64,000 nucleotides of DNA from an uncultured Ruminococcus sp. (GCA_902800795.1 CADCFQ010000005.1:1-64000), one strand, 5' to 3'; counted from the stretch's first letter, positions 23,708 to 32,352 are shown. The notes: generated by a model not told the origin, from the letters alone. Program-made: numbers and translations.

Positions 23708-24964
23708 TCAGTCAACGTTCCAGCTGTTAAGATACTTTTCCTGCTCGTCTGTGAGCTTGTCTATCTCAAAGCCCCAGAAACGAAGCTTGCGCTCGGCAAC
23801 TTCCTTGTCGATGCTGTCGGGAACATAGAACACCTTGCTGTCCTCTTTGGACATCTGCTCGTGGTTCTTTGCGATATACGCCGCAGACAGCGCCTGGATA
23901 GCAAAGGACATATCCATGATCTCTGCCGGATGTCCGTCGCCGGCAGCAAGATTTACAAGCCTGCCCTCGCCGATAACGAAGATCTCTCTGCCGTCAGCCA
24001 GGCGGTAGCCCTGGATATTGTTTCTTGCTTCAAACTCCTCCACAGCTATCTTTTTGAGCTGCGCCACATTGACCTCACAGTCAAAATGGCCTGCGTTGCA
24101 GAGTATCGCTCCGCTCTTCATATTGTCAAATGCTTTTCCGGTGATAACGTCCTTGCAGCCTGTAACGGTTATGAACATATCGCCGACCTTTGCGGCCTCC
24201 TCCATCTTCATAACGGTAAAGCCGTCCATAACAGCTTCAATAGCCTTTACAGGGTCGACCTCGGTAACGATGACCTTAGCGCCAAGGCCCTTTGCCCTCA
24301 TAGCAACGCCCTTGCCGCACCAGCCGTAGCCGGCCACAACGATGTTCTTTCCTGCAACGATAAGGTTAGTCGTCCTGTTGATGCCGTCCCACACAGACTG
24401 ACCTGTGCCATAGCGGTTGTCAAACAGGTATTTGCACCTTGCGTTATTGACAAGCACCATGGGGAATTTAAGCTCCCTTTCCCTGTTCATAGCAATAAGG
24501 CGGATGATGCCTGTGGTGGTCTCCTCACAGCCGCCGAAAACATTGTCTATAAGCTGGGGATACTCCTTGTGTATCATATTCACAAGGTCGCCGCCGTCAT
24601 CGATGATGATATTGGGGCCTGCGCTCACAACAGCCGCAATGTGTCTGTGATACTCCTCGGGGGTCGATGCGTGCCACGCAAAGACATTGAGCCCGTCATG
24701 GACAAGAGCCGCCGCAACATCGTCCTGTGTGGAGAGGGGGTTGCTGCCGGTAACGAACATCTCGGCGCCGCCGGAAGCCAGCACCTTGCACAGATAGGCG
24801 GTCTTGGCCTCAAGATGGATAGAAAGAGCTATCCTTATCCCCTTGAAGGGCTGCTCCTTTTTAAAGTCCTCCTCGATACTGCGAAGCAGGGACATATTTC
24901 TTCTTACCCAGTCTATCTTGGTCTTTCCGCTCTGCCAGAGAGCTTCATTTCTTATCTCACTCAT
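23708..24964 (-). CDS. ahcY: Adenosylhomocysteinase
   Basis: A 418-residue NAD-dependent enzyme that splits S-adenosylhomocysteine into adenosine and homocysteine in the methyl cycle. Substrate-domain motifs include LSIHLEAKTAYL, SNPLSTQDDVAAAL and the DNRYGTGQS segment. The NAD-binding motif is VAGYGWCGKGVAMRAKGLGA, and the C-terminal tail has LRFWGFEIDKLTDEQ. Length fits the shorter archaeal/Thermotoga-like class without the inserted loop. The start at 24964 has AGAGG 8-9 nt upstream; an in-frame ATG 25 codons earlier would fall in a structured leader. The isomerase-like gene follows 32 bp downstream and is probably co-transcribed. Confidence 0.95.
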   Translation of the reverse strand: MSEIRNEALWQSGKTKIDWVRRNMSLLRSIEEDFKKEQPFKGIRIALSIHLEAKTAYLCKVLASGGAEMFVTGSNPLSTQDDVAAALVHDGLNVFAWHASTPEEYHRHIAAVVSAGPNIIIDDGGDLVNMIHKEYPQLIDNVFGGCEETTTGIIRLIAMNRERELKFPMVLVNNARCKYLFDNRYGTGQSVWDGINRTTNLIVAGKNIVVAGYGWCGKGVAMRAKGLGAKVIVTEVDPVKAIEAVMDGFTVMKMEEAAKVGDMFITVTGCKDVITGKAFDNMKSGAILCNAGHFDCEVNVAQLKKIAVEEFEARNNIQGYRLADGREIFVIGEGRLVNLAAGDGHPAEIMDMSFAIQALSAAYIAKNHEQMSKEDSKVFYVPDSIDKEVAERKLRFWGFEIDKLTDEQEKYLNSWNVD

Positions 24965-24989
24965 ATTTTTGACCTCTTTACTTATTGTT

Positions 24990-25048
24990 TTAAACAGCAG
25001 ATCGTAAGATCCGGCAGGCTCCATGACCCGAAGGCGCATCTGCCTTGT
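24990..25048 (-). promoter_or_regulatory. Structured leader of ahcY, candidate regulatory RNA
   Basis: On the minus strand the leader contains AAGGC/GCCTT, GGCAG/CTGCC and GCAGAT/ATCTGC pairings that are mutually exclusive, plus a GATC/GATC hairpin. Competing stems upstream of a methyl-cycle gene suggest a switch. It does not match the SAH or SAM aptamer sequences I know, so no class is assigned. Confidence 0.35.
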
Positions 25049-25151
25049 CTTACAATTGCTAAATCAAAATACTATTTAAACACAGTGTACCATAGTTTTA
25101 TAGTAGATTTGTTAAAAATCTATAAATTTCTTGACCCATAGTGTATTACTA

Positions 25152-25180
25152 TTGAAATATTTATACAATTATGTTATAAT
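25152..25180 (+). promoter_or_regulatory. Promoter of the dockerin protein gene
   Basis: TTGAAA (25152-25157), 17 nt, TATAAT (25175-25180), 59 bp before the ATG. Confidence 0.7.
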
Positions 25181-25238
25181 ATATAGCAAGAGGAACATAA
25201 CCTTAAAACATTTTGTGCATTTTAATGGAGGTGTTAGT

Positions 25239-26693
25239 ATGCGCAGAAAAGCTTTCAGATGCTGCACAGGCCTTTTCATGGCAGCCGCAATGCTGGCTGT
25301 ATCTGCGTTTGGCGGCATTTTCACTCAGCAGATAGAGGCCTCAGCCGAGGCTGCGCCGGAAGAGGACAGCTTTGTTTATGATTTTACCGCCGGCGGATCA
25401 CAATATACTAAAGAACAGATAGCTGAAAAATACGGAGAGGAATATCTGCCCTTGTACGAGGACCTGATCGACCAGCTGGCTTATGCTACTACCAGCGATG
25501 CTGATTTCGGGAGCAGCGTGGATTTTGTTTATCTGAACACCGATAGTGTTATCCCCTCCGGCGTAAACTATCAGACTCTTCTGAACAACGTCAAACAGAT
25601 AGGTTTGGTACTGATGTATGACAATCCTCAGTTCTACTGGATGGCCGGCAGAGTGGGCACAAGCGTAAAGGGCACAACAACCAGTTATGCCCTGACCGTC
25701 AGCTTCACCGCAGCCGACGAATTCAAATCGGCTGAGTCAAGGCTCGAAACAAACGAGCGGCTAGTTGAGGCCATAACAGACTTTTATGATTCGATGGCAG
25801 GCTTCAAGAAGGATTTCTTCAAGGCAGCCGTGCTCAACGACAGGCTCTGCGGCGAGACGAAATATGACACAGCAGGAGCGAACGACAGAAGATACTGCAT
25901 CGACGGTTGCCTGCTTGACCACCTATGCGTCTGCGACGGCTATGCCAAGACACAGTGTCTGATGCTCAATATCTTCGGGATAGACACCGTGAAGATGTCG
26001 ACCAACGATCACGCCTGGAACGCTGTCCTGATGGACGGAGCGTGGTATTATGCCGATGTGACCTTCGATGACGTTATTTTTAACGGCAGCGTTGACAATG
26101 ACAACTCGAAATACTGGAGAAGGTATTTCCTCAAATCGGAAGCTACCTTTGATGCTATCGACACCGAGGACGGCGGCGCAAGCCAGCACCTTGATGTGGA
26201 GCCGCTTTATGAAAAGATCGACAATCCGACTATCTCAGAGGAGGATTATGTTTACACCGACGAGGTGGAGCTTATGCTCCCGGAGGATCTGGCAGGCGAG
26301 CAGGTTGCTCTTGAAGTGAAGTACCAGCAGTCTTATCTAAGGCCCAAGGTCTATTACCTCACTGACGGGATCATCGACTATCAGGCTATCGGCGACGGTG
26401 AATATACCTTTACCGTTTATTCCGACAGCACTGTTGCAAGACAATACAGCGTTACCGTCTTCGGCGCAGCGCCCACAACGGAGCTTGACCTTACGCTGTG
26501 CAGGCCGGGCGATACAAACGGTGATACATATATAAACACCCAGGACATCACAGCTATCAAGTCTCATCTCAAATATCTGAAACGCCTTGAAGGCTACAGC
26601 AGCGCCTGCGCCGACGTGAGCGGCGATGAGGTCGTCGACCTTGCTGATGTGCTTATGATAAAGGCTTATATGAAAGGACTTATATCGCTGTAA
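25239..26693 (+). CDS. Dockerin-bearing secreted transglutaminase-like protein
   Basis: A 484-residue exported protein. Residues 1-36 form a signal peptide (MRRKAFRCC, then FMAAAMLAVSAFGG). Residues about 180-290 form a transglutaminase-like domain with C232 (CVCDGY), H258 (NDHAWN) and D273 (YADVTFDD). The last 60 residues are a type I dockerin with two calcium loops: GDTNGDTYINTQDITAIK and ADVSGDEVVDLADVLMIK, each followed by a helix. The dockerin should dock it to a cohesin scaffold, i.e. a cellulosome-like complex. This is the strongest pointer to a Ruminococcus-type host. A non-glycosidase dockerin protein is less common. GGAGG lies about 8 nt before the ATG at 25239; upstream in-frame starts overlap the promoter. 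Confidence 0.9.
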   Translation: MRRKAFRCCTGLFMAAAMLAVSAFGGIFTQQIEASAEAAPEEDSFVYDFTAGGSQYTKEQIAEKYGEEYLPLYEDLIDQLAYATTSDADFGSSVDFVYLNTDSVIPSGVNYQTLLNNVKQIGLVLMYDNPQFYWMAGRVGTSVKGTTTSYALTVSFTAADEFKSAESRLETNERLVEAITDFYDSMAGFKKDFFKAAVLNDRLCGETKYDTAGANDRRYCIDGCLLDHLCVCDGYAKTQCLMLNIFGIDTVKMSTNDHAWNAVLMDGAWYYADVTFDDVIFNGSVDNDNSKYWRRYFLKSEATFDAIDTEDGGASQHLDVEPLYEKIDNPTISEEDYVYTDEVELMLPEDLAGEQVALEVKYQQSYLRPKVYYLTDGIIDYQAIGDGEYTFTVYSDSTVARQYSVTVFGAAPTTELDLTLCRPGDTNGDTYINTQDITAIKSHLKYLKRLEGYSSACADVSGDEVVDLADVLMIKAYMKGLISL

Positions 26694-26711
26694 AAGCTGA
26701 CAAAAGACCAA

Positions 26712-26742
26712 CCGCCGCCCTGCTTTTGGGCGGCGGTTTTTT
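26712..26742 (+). terminator. Terminator of the dockerin gene
   Basis: CCGCCGCCC/GGGCGGCGG stem with 7-nt loop and TTTTTT. The next promoter begins 2 bp later. Confidence 0.95.
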
Positions 26743-26743
26743 G

Positions 26744-26772
26744 TTGACAATGAGGCCGTGATATGGTATAAT
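26744..26772 (+). promoter_or_regulatory. Promoter of the HD hydrolase-yaiI-GH3 operon
   Basis: TTGACA (26744-26749), 17 nt, TATAAT (26767-26772); perfect boxes and spacing. Confidence 0.88.
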
Positions 26773-26819
26773 CAAATTGGTATTTTATATACAAATCCTT
26801 ATACTTCGGGAGGTCGGAT

Positions 26820-27419
26820 ATGGCAAACGTAAATGAACTCAAAGAAAGGTTCTGCGAGATATATAAAGAGAATATCACAAGGCCCGGGTCGGACAGGCTG
26901 CTGGCCTATCTTCTGTCGGAAAACAGCGACTTTTTTACTGCGCCTGCTTCAACACGCTATCACAACAGCTTTGAAGGCGGCCTCTGTGAGCACAGCATAC
27001 ACGTTTATGAGTGCCTGAAGGCTTATCTTGAGAACCAGCGCTCGAAGGACGAATACGGACTTGACTATCCGGACGAGTCTATCGCAATAGTCGGGCTTCT
27101 CCATGATATCTGCAAGGTGAAGCTTTACCGCACCAGCTACCGAAACGCAAAGAACGAACGGGGCGAATGGGAAAAGGTGCCGTTTTATGAGTACCACGAC
27201 ACACTGCCCTACGGACATGGAGAAAAGTCTGTTTATATAATCTCCAGCTATATGCGCCTGACCCGTGAGGAAGCTATGGCTATCCGCTGGCACATGGGCT
27301 TCTCGGGAGAGGAGAACACGAACACCATAGGCAGAGCGCTTGGGATGTATCCTTTAGCTCTGGCGGCTCATATTGCGGATATGGAGGCTACGTTCTACAT
27401 CGAGGAGAACCACAGGTGA
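26820..27419 (+). CDS. HD domain phosphohydrolase
   Basis: A 199-residue cytosolic protein. H58 (CEHSIHV) and H95-D96 (GLLHDICK) form the H...HD part of the metal site. A later HMGF and AAHIADMEATF supply the final His and Asp. HD hydrolases act on nucleotides or cyclic nucleotides; this lone-domain version could be a 3'-5' nuclease like YhaM or a nucleotidase. GGGAGG lies 5 nt before the ATG. It is first in an operon with a YaiI-family gene (4-bp overlap) and the GH3 gene. Confidence 0.85.
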   Translation: MANVNELKERFCEIYKENITRPGSDRLLAYLLSENSDFFTAPASTRYHNSFEGGLCEHSIHVYECLKAYLENQRSKDEYGLDYPDESIAIVGLLHDICKVKLYRTSYRNAKNERGEWEKVPFYEYHDTLPYGHGEKSVYIISSYMRLTREEAMAIRWHMGFSGEENTNTIGRALGMYPLALAAHIADMEATFYIEENHR

Positions 27420-27856
27420 GGATACTTATCGACGCCGACGGCTGTCCTGTTGTTAAGGAGAGCGTGAGGATCGCAAAGGAGCACGGGCTTGAATGTGTGA
27501 TAGTGGCAGACACCGCCCACAGGTTCGAGTCGGACTATGCAAGGGTCATCTGTGTTGATCAGGGCGCTGACAGCGCAGACCTGCGGATAGCCAACCTCTG
27601 TGAGAAAGGCGATGTGGTCATCACCCAGGACTATGGATTGGCGGCTTTGTGCCTTGGGAAGAACGCATTTGTCCTTGACCAGAACGGGATGGAGATAAAC
27701 GCTTTCAATATCGACTCGCTGCTCCAGTCAAGGTATGAGTCAAAAAGGCTCAGAAACGCAGGAGTCAGGCTTAAAGGGCCGGCCAAAAGAAAAACCCAGC
27801 AGACTAAAGACTTTATTGAAGCACTTGAACAACTTATAGAAAGAAATGAGGTTTGA
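27416..27856 (+). CDS. YaiI/YqxD family protein (DUF188)
   Basis: A 146-residue protein of the UPF0178 family with a PIN-like fold. MRILIDADGCPVVKES at the start carries the conserved DADxCP motif, followed by ADTAHRF, VDQGADSADLRIAN and VITQDYGLAA. The acidic residues suggest metal-dependent nuclease chemistry, but the biological role is unknown. It starts with GTG at 27416, overlapping the HD gene stop by 4 bp. The GH3 start lies 2 bp after its stop, giving a compact operon. Confidence 0.92.
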   Translation: MRILIDADGCPVVKESVRIAKEHGLECVIVADTAHRFESDYARVICVDQGADSADLRIANLCEKGDVVITQDYGLAALCLGKNAFVLDQNGMEINAFNIDSLLQSRYESKRLRNAGVRLKGPAKRKTQQTKDFIEALEQLIERNEV

Positions 27857-27858
27857 GC

Positions 27859-30150
27859 ATGAACATTGATAAGATCATCAGCGAGCTTACACTTGAAGAA
27901 AAGGCGGCGCTCCTGTCCGGAAGCGATTTCTGGCACACAGAAAGGATCGCAAGGCTGGATATCCCGCCTATAATGATGTCGGACGGCCCTCACGGACTGA
28001 GGAAGATGGACGACACTGCCGAAAACCCCAACGACGCTATCAAAGCTGTGTGCTTCCCGACAGCAGCGGCTCTTGCCTGCTCCTTTGACAGGGAGCTGCT
28101 GGAGACACTGGGCAAAGCGCTGGGCGAGGAATGTGTGGCCGAGGATGTTTCTATCATCTTAGGACCCGGATGCAATATAAAGCGCTCGCCGCTTTGCGGA
28201 AGAAACTTTGAGTATTTCTCGGAGGACCCCTATCTTGCTTCGCAGATGGCTGCGGCTCATATAAAGGGAGTCCAGAGCAAGGGTGTGGGTACCTCGCTCA
28301 AGCACTTTGCTATGAACAATCAGGAAACAAGAAGAATGAGCTATTCGGCCGAGGTGGACGAGAGAACCTTCAGAGAGCTGTATCTTGCGGCCTTTGAGGC
28401 ACCTGTAAAGGAGTCGAAGCCCTGGACAGTAATGTGCTCCTATAACAGGATAAACGGCGTTCATTCCTCTCAGAACAAATATCTGCTGACAGATATCCTC
28501 AGAGACGACTGGGGCTTCGAGGGGCTTGTGATGAGCGACTGGGGAGCTGTTGATGACAGACCCGTCGGCATAGACGCAGGGCTCGACCTTGAGATGCCGT
28601 CCTGCAACGGAAAGAACGATGTTATAATCATAGATGCTGTAAACAGCGGCAAGCTCTCTATGGAAAGAGTGGACGCCTGTGTAAGGCGTGTGCTGGAGCT
28701 TGTGGACAAAGCCGAGGACTCGAAGAGCGAGGCTGTGTGGGACAAGCAAAAGCACCATACCCTTGCGGGAAAGATAGCTTCGGAGTGTGCAGTGCTTCTT
28801 AAAAACGAGGGCGGACTTCTGCCCCTTGACAGAAAAGAGAAGATAGCTTTCATCGGTGAGTTTGCCGACAATCCCCGTTTCCAGGGCGGCGGCAGCTCAC
28901 ATATAAACTGCTTCAAGGTGACATCCGCTCTTGAAGCAGCAAAGCAGTTCTGCGATGTGACCTATGCTAAGGGCTATGTGACAGAAGAGGACAGAAGCGA
29001 CAAGGCTCTGCTGGATGAAGCTGTCAAGGCCGCTAAGGCTGCGGACAAAGCTGTTGTTTTTGCAGGCCTGCCGGATTCCTTTGAGTCAGAGGGCTATGAC
29101 AGAAAGCACATGAGGATGCCACAGTGTCAGCTGGAGCTTATAAGAGAAGTTATGAAGGCCAACGAGAACACCGTTATCGTTCTGCATAACGGCTCGCCTG
29201 TGGAGATGCCTTTTGCGGCTGACGCCAAGGCTATACTGGAGATGTATCTCGGCGGTCAGGCTGTGGGACAGGCTGCCTGCGAGCTGCTGTTCGGTGAGGT
29301 GAGCCCCAGCGGAAAGCTTGCCGAGACCTTCCCCGAGTATCTGGAGCAGAATCCCTCGTTCCTGGGCTTCCCCGGACAGGAGGACACAGTGAGATATGCC
29401 GAGGGGCTTTATGTGGGATATAAGTACTACGACAAGAAAAAGCTAAGACCCCTCTTTCCCTTCGGCCACGGGCTTTCTTACTCGACCTTTGAGTACAGTG
29501 ACCTGACCCTTTCTGACAGCGAGATAAACGACAAAAAGATGCTCACTGTTATGGTAAGTGTTACAAACACCGGCAAGGTGGACGCCAAGGAGACCGTGCA
29601 GCTTTATGTGGCACCTGTGAACCCTGTTGTTGACAGGCCTCTCAAGGAGCTCAAGGGCTTTGAGAAGATATTCCTTAAAGCAGGCGAGACAAAGAAGGCT
29701 GTGTTCAAGCTGGATATGCGCTCCTTTGCCTACTATGAGACAAAGATAAGCGACTGGTATGCCGAGGACGGTATGTATAAGATACTTATCGGCGCTTCCA
29801 GCGAGGATATAAGGCTGGAAGACGAGGTATACTACTCCAACAAGACTCCCCTGCCCGTACACTTTGACCTGAACTCTCTCTGCGGAGAGATAAGTGCTGT
29901 GCCGGAAGCAAGGGCTATATTTGAACCTGTGTTCAAAACTATCGATGTAGGCTTTGACGAGAACCAGACCGACCAGGCTGTTTCCCAGGAGATGCTTGAT
30001 AATATGATAAAGGATATGCCGCTGAGAACGCTGGTGACATTTACAAATTCGCCTGAGCTGACCAGAGGCAGGATAAGCGCTATGATCGATGAGCTCAACG
30101 CTCTTATGGCTGACAAGTATGAAAGAGAAGCTGACGAGGCTGTTCGATAA
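27859..30150 (+). CDS. Glycoside hydrolase family 3 beta-glucosidase
   Basis: A 763-residue enzyme without signal peptide, so cytosolic. The N-terminal TIM-like domain carries LGPGCNIKRSPLCGRNFEYF, KHFAMNN and the nucleophile D227 in VMSDWGAV. The alpha/beta domain has FQGGGSSHIN and the FAGLPDSFESEGYDR segment where the acid/base lies. A C-terminal Fn3-like domain follows PFGHGLSYSTFEY. It probably hydrolyses cellobiose or similar oligosaccharides taken up after extracellular degradation, fitting a cellulolytic host. The ATG at 27859 is favoured (GAGG 8 nt upstream) over a TTG two codons earlier. The ComEA-like gene overlaps its 3' end. Confidence 0.93.
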   Translation: MNIDKIISELTLEEKAALLSGSDFWHTERIARLDIPPIMMSDGPHGLRKMDDTAENPNDAIKAVCFPTAAALACSFDRELLETLGKALGEECVAEDVSIILGPGCNIKRSPLCGRNFEYFSEDPYLASQMAAAHIKGVQSKGVGTSLKHFAMNNQETRRMSYSAEVDERTFRELYLAAFEAPVKESKPWTVMCSYNRINGVHSSQNKYLLTDILRDDWGFEGLVMSDWGAVDDRPVGIDAGLDLEMPSCNGKNDVIIIDAVNSGKLSMERVDACVRRVLELVDKAEDSKSEAVWDKQKHHTLAGKIASECAVLLKNEGGLLPLDRKEKIAFIGEFADNPRFQGGGSSHINCFKVTSALEAAKQFCDVTYAKGYVTEEDRSDKALLDEAVKAAKAADKAVVFAGLPDSFESEGYDRKHMRMPQCQLELIREVMKANENTVIVLHNGSPVEMPFAADAKAILEMYLGGQAVGQAACELLFGEVSPSGKLAETFPEYLEQNPSFLGFPGQEDTVRYAEGLYVGYKYYDKKKLRPLFPFGHGLSYSTFEYSDLTLSDSEINDKKMLTVMVSVTNTGKVDAKETVQLYVAPVNPVVDRPLKELKGFEKIFLKAGETKKAVFKLDMRSFAYYETKISDWYAEDGMYKILIGASSEDIRLEDEVYYSNKTPLPVHFDLNSLCGEISAVPEARAIFEPVFKTIDVGFDENQTDQAVSQEMLDNMIKDMPLRTLVTFTNSPELTRGRISAMIDELNALMADKYEREADEAVR

Positions 30151-31000
30151 GATAGCGCCCGACAGAGAGTCGATGCACTCGCTGTATATAAAGGTCGCTG
30201 CGCTGTCACTGCTTCTGGCGGTGGTGCTTGGCAATATCATCGTTGATATGAAGCCAAAGAGCAAGCCGATAAAGCTTACGGCCGACAGCTCGTCCTCACA
30301 GCAGGAGAGCGAAACTGTGACAGGCAGGAAAACCACAGTTCACAAAAAGACCAGCACTGTTAAAACGACAACCGTCGCAAGCAGGAAAACGACCACGGCA
30401 AAGCCTGTGACCACGATGCAGAAGAAAACTACGACCACTAAGGCGCCGAGGGTCACGCAGGCGCAGATAACATACTACTATCCTGCGGACATAAACACCG
30501 CCGATCTCGGGTGTCTTTGTGCGGCAGACGGGATAGGCGAGGAGCTGGCAGGCAGGATATTAGCTTTCAGGGACAACGTCGGCTGTATCTATAATATGGA
30601 ACAGCTGCTGGAGATAGACGGCATCGGCGAGGGCAAGCTTGAAAAGCTCTGCGAGCAGTTTTATGTGAGCGAGGATGTTTACAGGCCTATGGACGAGGAC
30701 GGCGGGGAAGAGCCTGATGAGGACGAGGAGCCCCCGGAGGAGCCTTCGGATGAGGAGCCCAAACAGGAGCCGCAGGAGCCGGATGATGAAGAAAAGGTGC
30801 TTCGGCGTGTGAACATAAACACGGCATCCGCCGAGGAGATAGCTGACTGTCTGCTTATAGATATCGAGCAGGCAAAGCGGATAATAGAGCTGAGGGGAAA
30901 GATAAGCTATTTCTCCTCCCCCGACGAGCTTCTGCTGGAAGATACCATGAGTGCGGATATGATATGGGAGCGGTATGAATTCATAGATGTTTCAAGATAG
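30119..31000 (+). CDS. Membrane-anchored ComEA-like protein with two helix-hairpin-helix domains
   Basis: A 293-residue protein. One N-terminal TM helix (about 21-43) leads to a Thr/Lys-rich linker (TTTV, KTTT repeats), a helix-hairpin-helix domain (ADINTADLGCL, ADGIGEELAGRILAFRD, EIDGIGEGKLEKL), a Pro/Glu/Asp linker (about 200-225) and a second NINTASAEE domain. ComEA receptors bind incoming DNA outside the membrane, usually with one such domain; the duplication is unusual. The second copy lacks the clear GIG hairpins. The ATG at 30119 overlaps the GH3 gene by 32 bp and has no clear Shine-Dalgarno, suggesting coupled translation. Confidence 0.75.
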   Translation: MKEKLTRLFDKIAPDRESMHSLYIKVAALSLLLAVVLGNIIVDMKPKSKPIKLTADSSSSQQESETVTGRKTTVHKKTSTVKTTTVASRKTTTAKPVTTMQKKTTTTKAPRVTQAQITYYYPADINTADLGCLCAADGIGEELAGRILAFRDNVGCIYNMEQLLEIDGIGEGKLEKLCEQFYVSEDVYRPMDEDGGEEPDEDEEPPEEPSDEEPKQEPQEPDDEEKVLRRVNINTASAEEIADCLLIDIEQAKRIIELRGKISYFSSPDELLLEDTMSADMIWERYEFIDVSR

Positions 31001-31005
31001 CGCTA

Positions 31006-31034
31006 TTGCAATCAGGGAAAAACTATGATATAAT
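31006..31034 (+). promoter_or_regulatory. Promoter of the 31-33.5 kb operon
   Basis: TTGCAA (31006-31011), 17 nt, TATAAT (31029-31034). Confidence 0.75.
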
Positions 31035-31088
31035 ACAATTTGGTGTGATTTTTCAAGTTGAATGTTCAAGTTGACAGAAGGGATGAAA

Positions 31089-31385
31089 ATGAAAAAGATC
31101 CATTACAAGATCAACACAAAAGCCGAAAAGGCTATAATAGCTGCCAGCGCTTCGGTGGCGCTCGCTATCCTGTTTGACGGCAAGAAAAAGAAGCCCTCGA
31201 AAAGAAAGGGCTTCGTAAAGCGTGTCGCTCATAACTACAAGATGATAGACAGAGCTCTTATGAAGGTCGCAGCAAAGAGCATCAAGGAGCAGATGGAGCT
31301 TGAGAAAAAGCTCGAATATAAGACAAAGCTCCGTGACCTCGAGATATCCCCCTCAGAGCCCATCGACCCGGAGGTCCTCGCATGA
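31089..31385 (+). CDS. Small basic protein with one hydrophobic segment
   Basis: A 98-residue protein I do not recognise. A short hydrophobic stretch (AIIAASASVALAILF, about 14-28) is followed by a strongly basic KKKKPSKRKGF run and a helical, coiled-coil-like tail. A small membrane-associated protein is likely. The ATG at 31089 has AAGGG about 7 nt upstream; earlier ATGs at 31062 and 31083 are poorly placed. It overlaps the next gene by 4 bp (ATGA), so the two probably work together. Confidence 0.6.
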   Translation: MKKIHYKINTKAEKAIIAASASVALAILFDGKKKKPSKRKGFVKRVAHNYKMIDRALMKVAAKSIKEQMELEKKLEYKTKLRDLEISPSEPIDPEVLA

Positions 31386-31741
31386 CGAAGTACTTTAAAA
31401 GCTATCGGCGCTTTTTCAAGAAAGCCATGGAAGACGGCACTGACCTGGAGCGGCTGATGGAATACCACAAGGAGCATATCAGCTTTTTCCAGCACGAAAG
31501 GCTCATCCACCTTATCGTTATGTTCCTCTTTGCCATCTCCACTGTTATCTGCTTCATCGTCATCGCTGTGACCAAGGAGATAATGCTGGTGGTGCTGGCG
31601 CTGGCTCTGCTGGTGCTGCTGGTGCCCTATATCAAGCATTACTACTTTCTCGAAAACCAGACCCAGCAGCTTTATCACGACTATGAAAAGCTGCATGAAA
31701 AGCTCTACGGCTTTCCGAAAGACGAGGACGAACTTAAATGA
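31382..31741 (+). CDS. Small membrane protein with two transmembrane helices
   Basis: A 119-residue protein of unknown family. Residues 1-42 are helical and charged. Two adjacent TM helices (about 43-62 and 67-84, LIVMFLFAISTVICFIVIAV and IMLVVLALALLVLLVPYI) are followed by a charged helical tail. Both ends should be on the same side of the membrane. It overlaps its neighbours by 4 bp on each side, placing it firmly in the operon. Confidence 0.65.
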   Translation: MTKYFKSYRRFFKKAMEDGTDLERLMEYHKEHISFFQHERLIHLIVMFLFAISTVICFIVIAVTKEIMLVVLALALLVLLVPYIKHYYFLENQTQQLYHDYEKLHEKLYGFPKDEDELK

Positions 31742-32352
31742 GCTATCATTCCTATAACGAAAAGGAGCACTGGAAAGGGAGCGTTCTGGAAGCACCGCTG
31801 CCGCCGGTCCTTGTCAGCTGCGGCGACGAGAAGACACCTAACGTTCTCACTGTCGCCTGGACAGGCATCCTTAACACCCAGCCGCCTGTTACTTATATAT
31901 CGCTGCGGCCCGAAAGGTTCTCTTATCCTATCATCAGGGAAAGGGGCGAGTTTGTTATAAACCTGCCCACAGAGGAGCTGGTGAGAGCCGTGGATTACTG
32001 CGGAGTAAAAAGCGGCAGGAACACGGATAAGCTCGCACAGACCGGGCTGACTGTGACTAAGGGCGTTGCGGTCTCGGCACCGATGATAAATGAATGTCCG
32101 CTGTCGCTTGAATGCAGGGTCAGACAGATAATAAAGCTCGGCACACATGATATGTTCATGGCAGACATTGTCGGAGTGAATGCCGCTAAGGAGCTTCTGG
32201 ACAATAACGGCAGGCTTTGCCTTGAAAGAGCAAAACTGCTGGCTTATTCTCACGGCGAATATTACGGGCTGGGCAGAAAGCTCGGCAGCTTCGGGTATTC
32301 GGTGAGGAAGAGAAAGCAAAAGACAAATTCAGCAAAGAAAAGGAAAAAATGA
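31738..32352 (+). CDS. Flavin reductase-like flavoprotein
   Basis: A 204-residue protein of the flavin reductase (FMN-binding split-barrel) family. The pattern LPPVLVSCGDEKTPNVLTVAWTG, ISLRPERFSY, GEFVINLPTEELVRAVDYCG and the later CPLSLECRV segment is characteristic. These proteins bind FMN and transfer electrons to flavin or act on unknown substrates. The extreme C-terminus is a basic tail (KRKQKTNSAKKRKK) not needed for the fold. It is co-translated with the upstream membrane protein and overlaps the phospholipase-like gene by 4 bp. Confidence 0.88.
   Translation: MSYHSYNEKEHWKGSVLEAPLPPVLVSCGDEKTPNVLTVAWTGILNTQPPVTYISLRPERFSYPIIRERGEFVINLPTEELVRAVDYCGVKSGRNTDKLAQTGLTVTKGVAVSAPMINECPLSLECRVRQIIKLGTHDMFMADIVGVNAAKELLDNNGRLCLERAKLLAYSHGEYYGLGRKLGSFGYSVRKRKQKTNSAKKRKK

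Noticed and set aside
24965..25070. Known SAH or SAM riboswitch upstream of ahcY
   Set aside because: None of the conserved aptamer strings I know are present; kept only as an unclassified structured leader.
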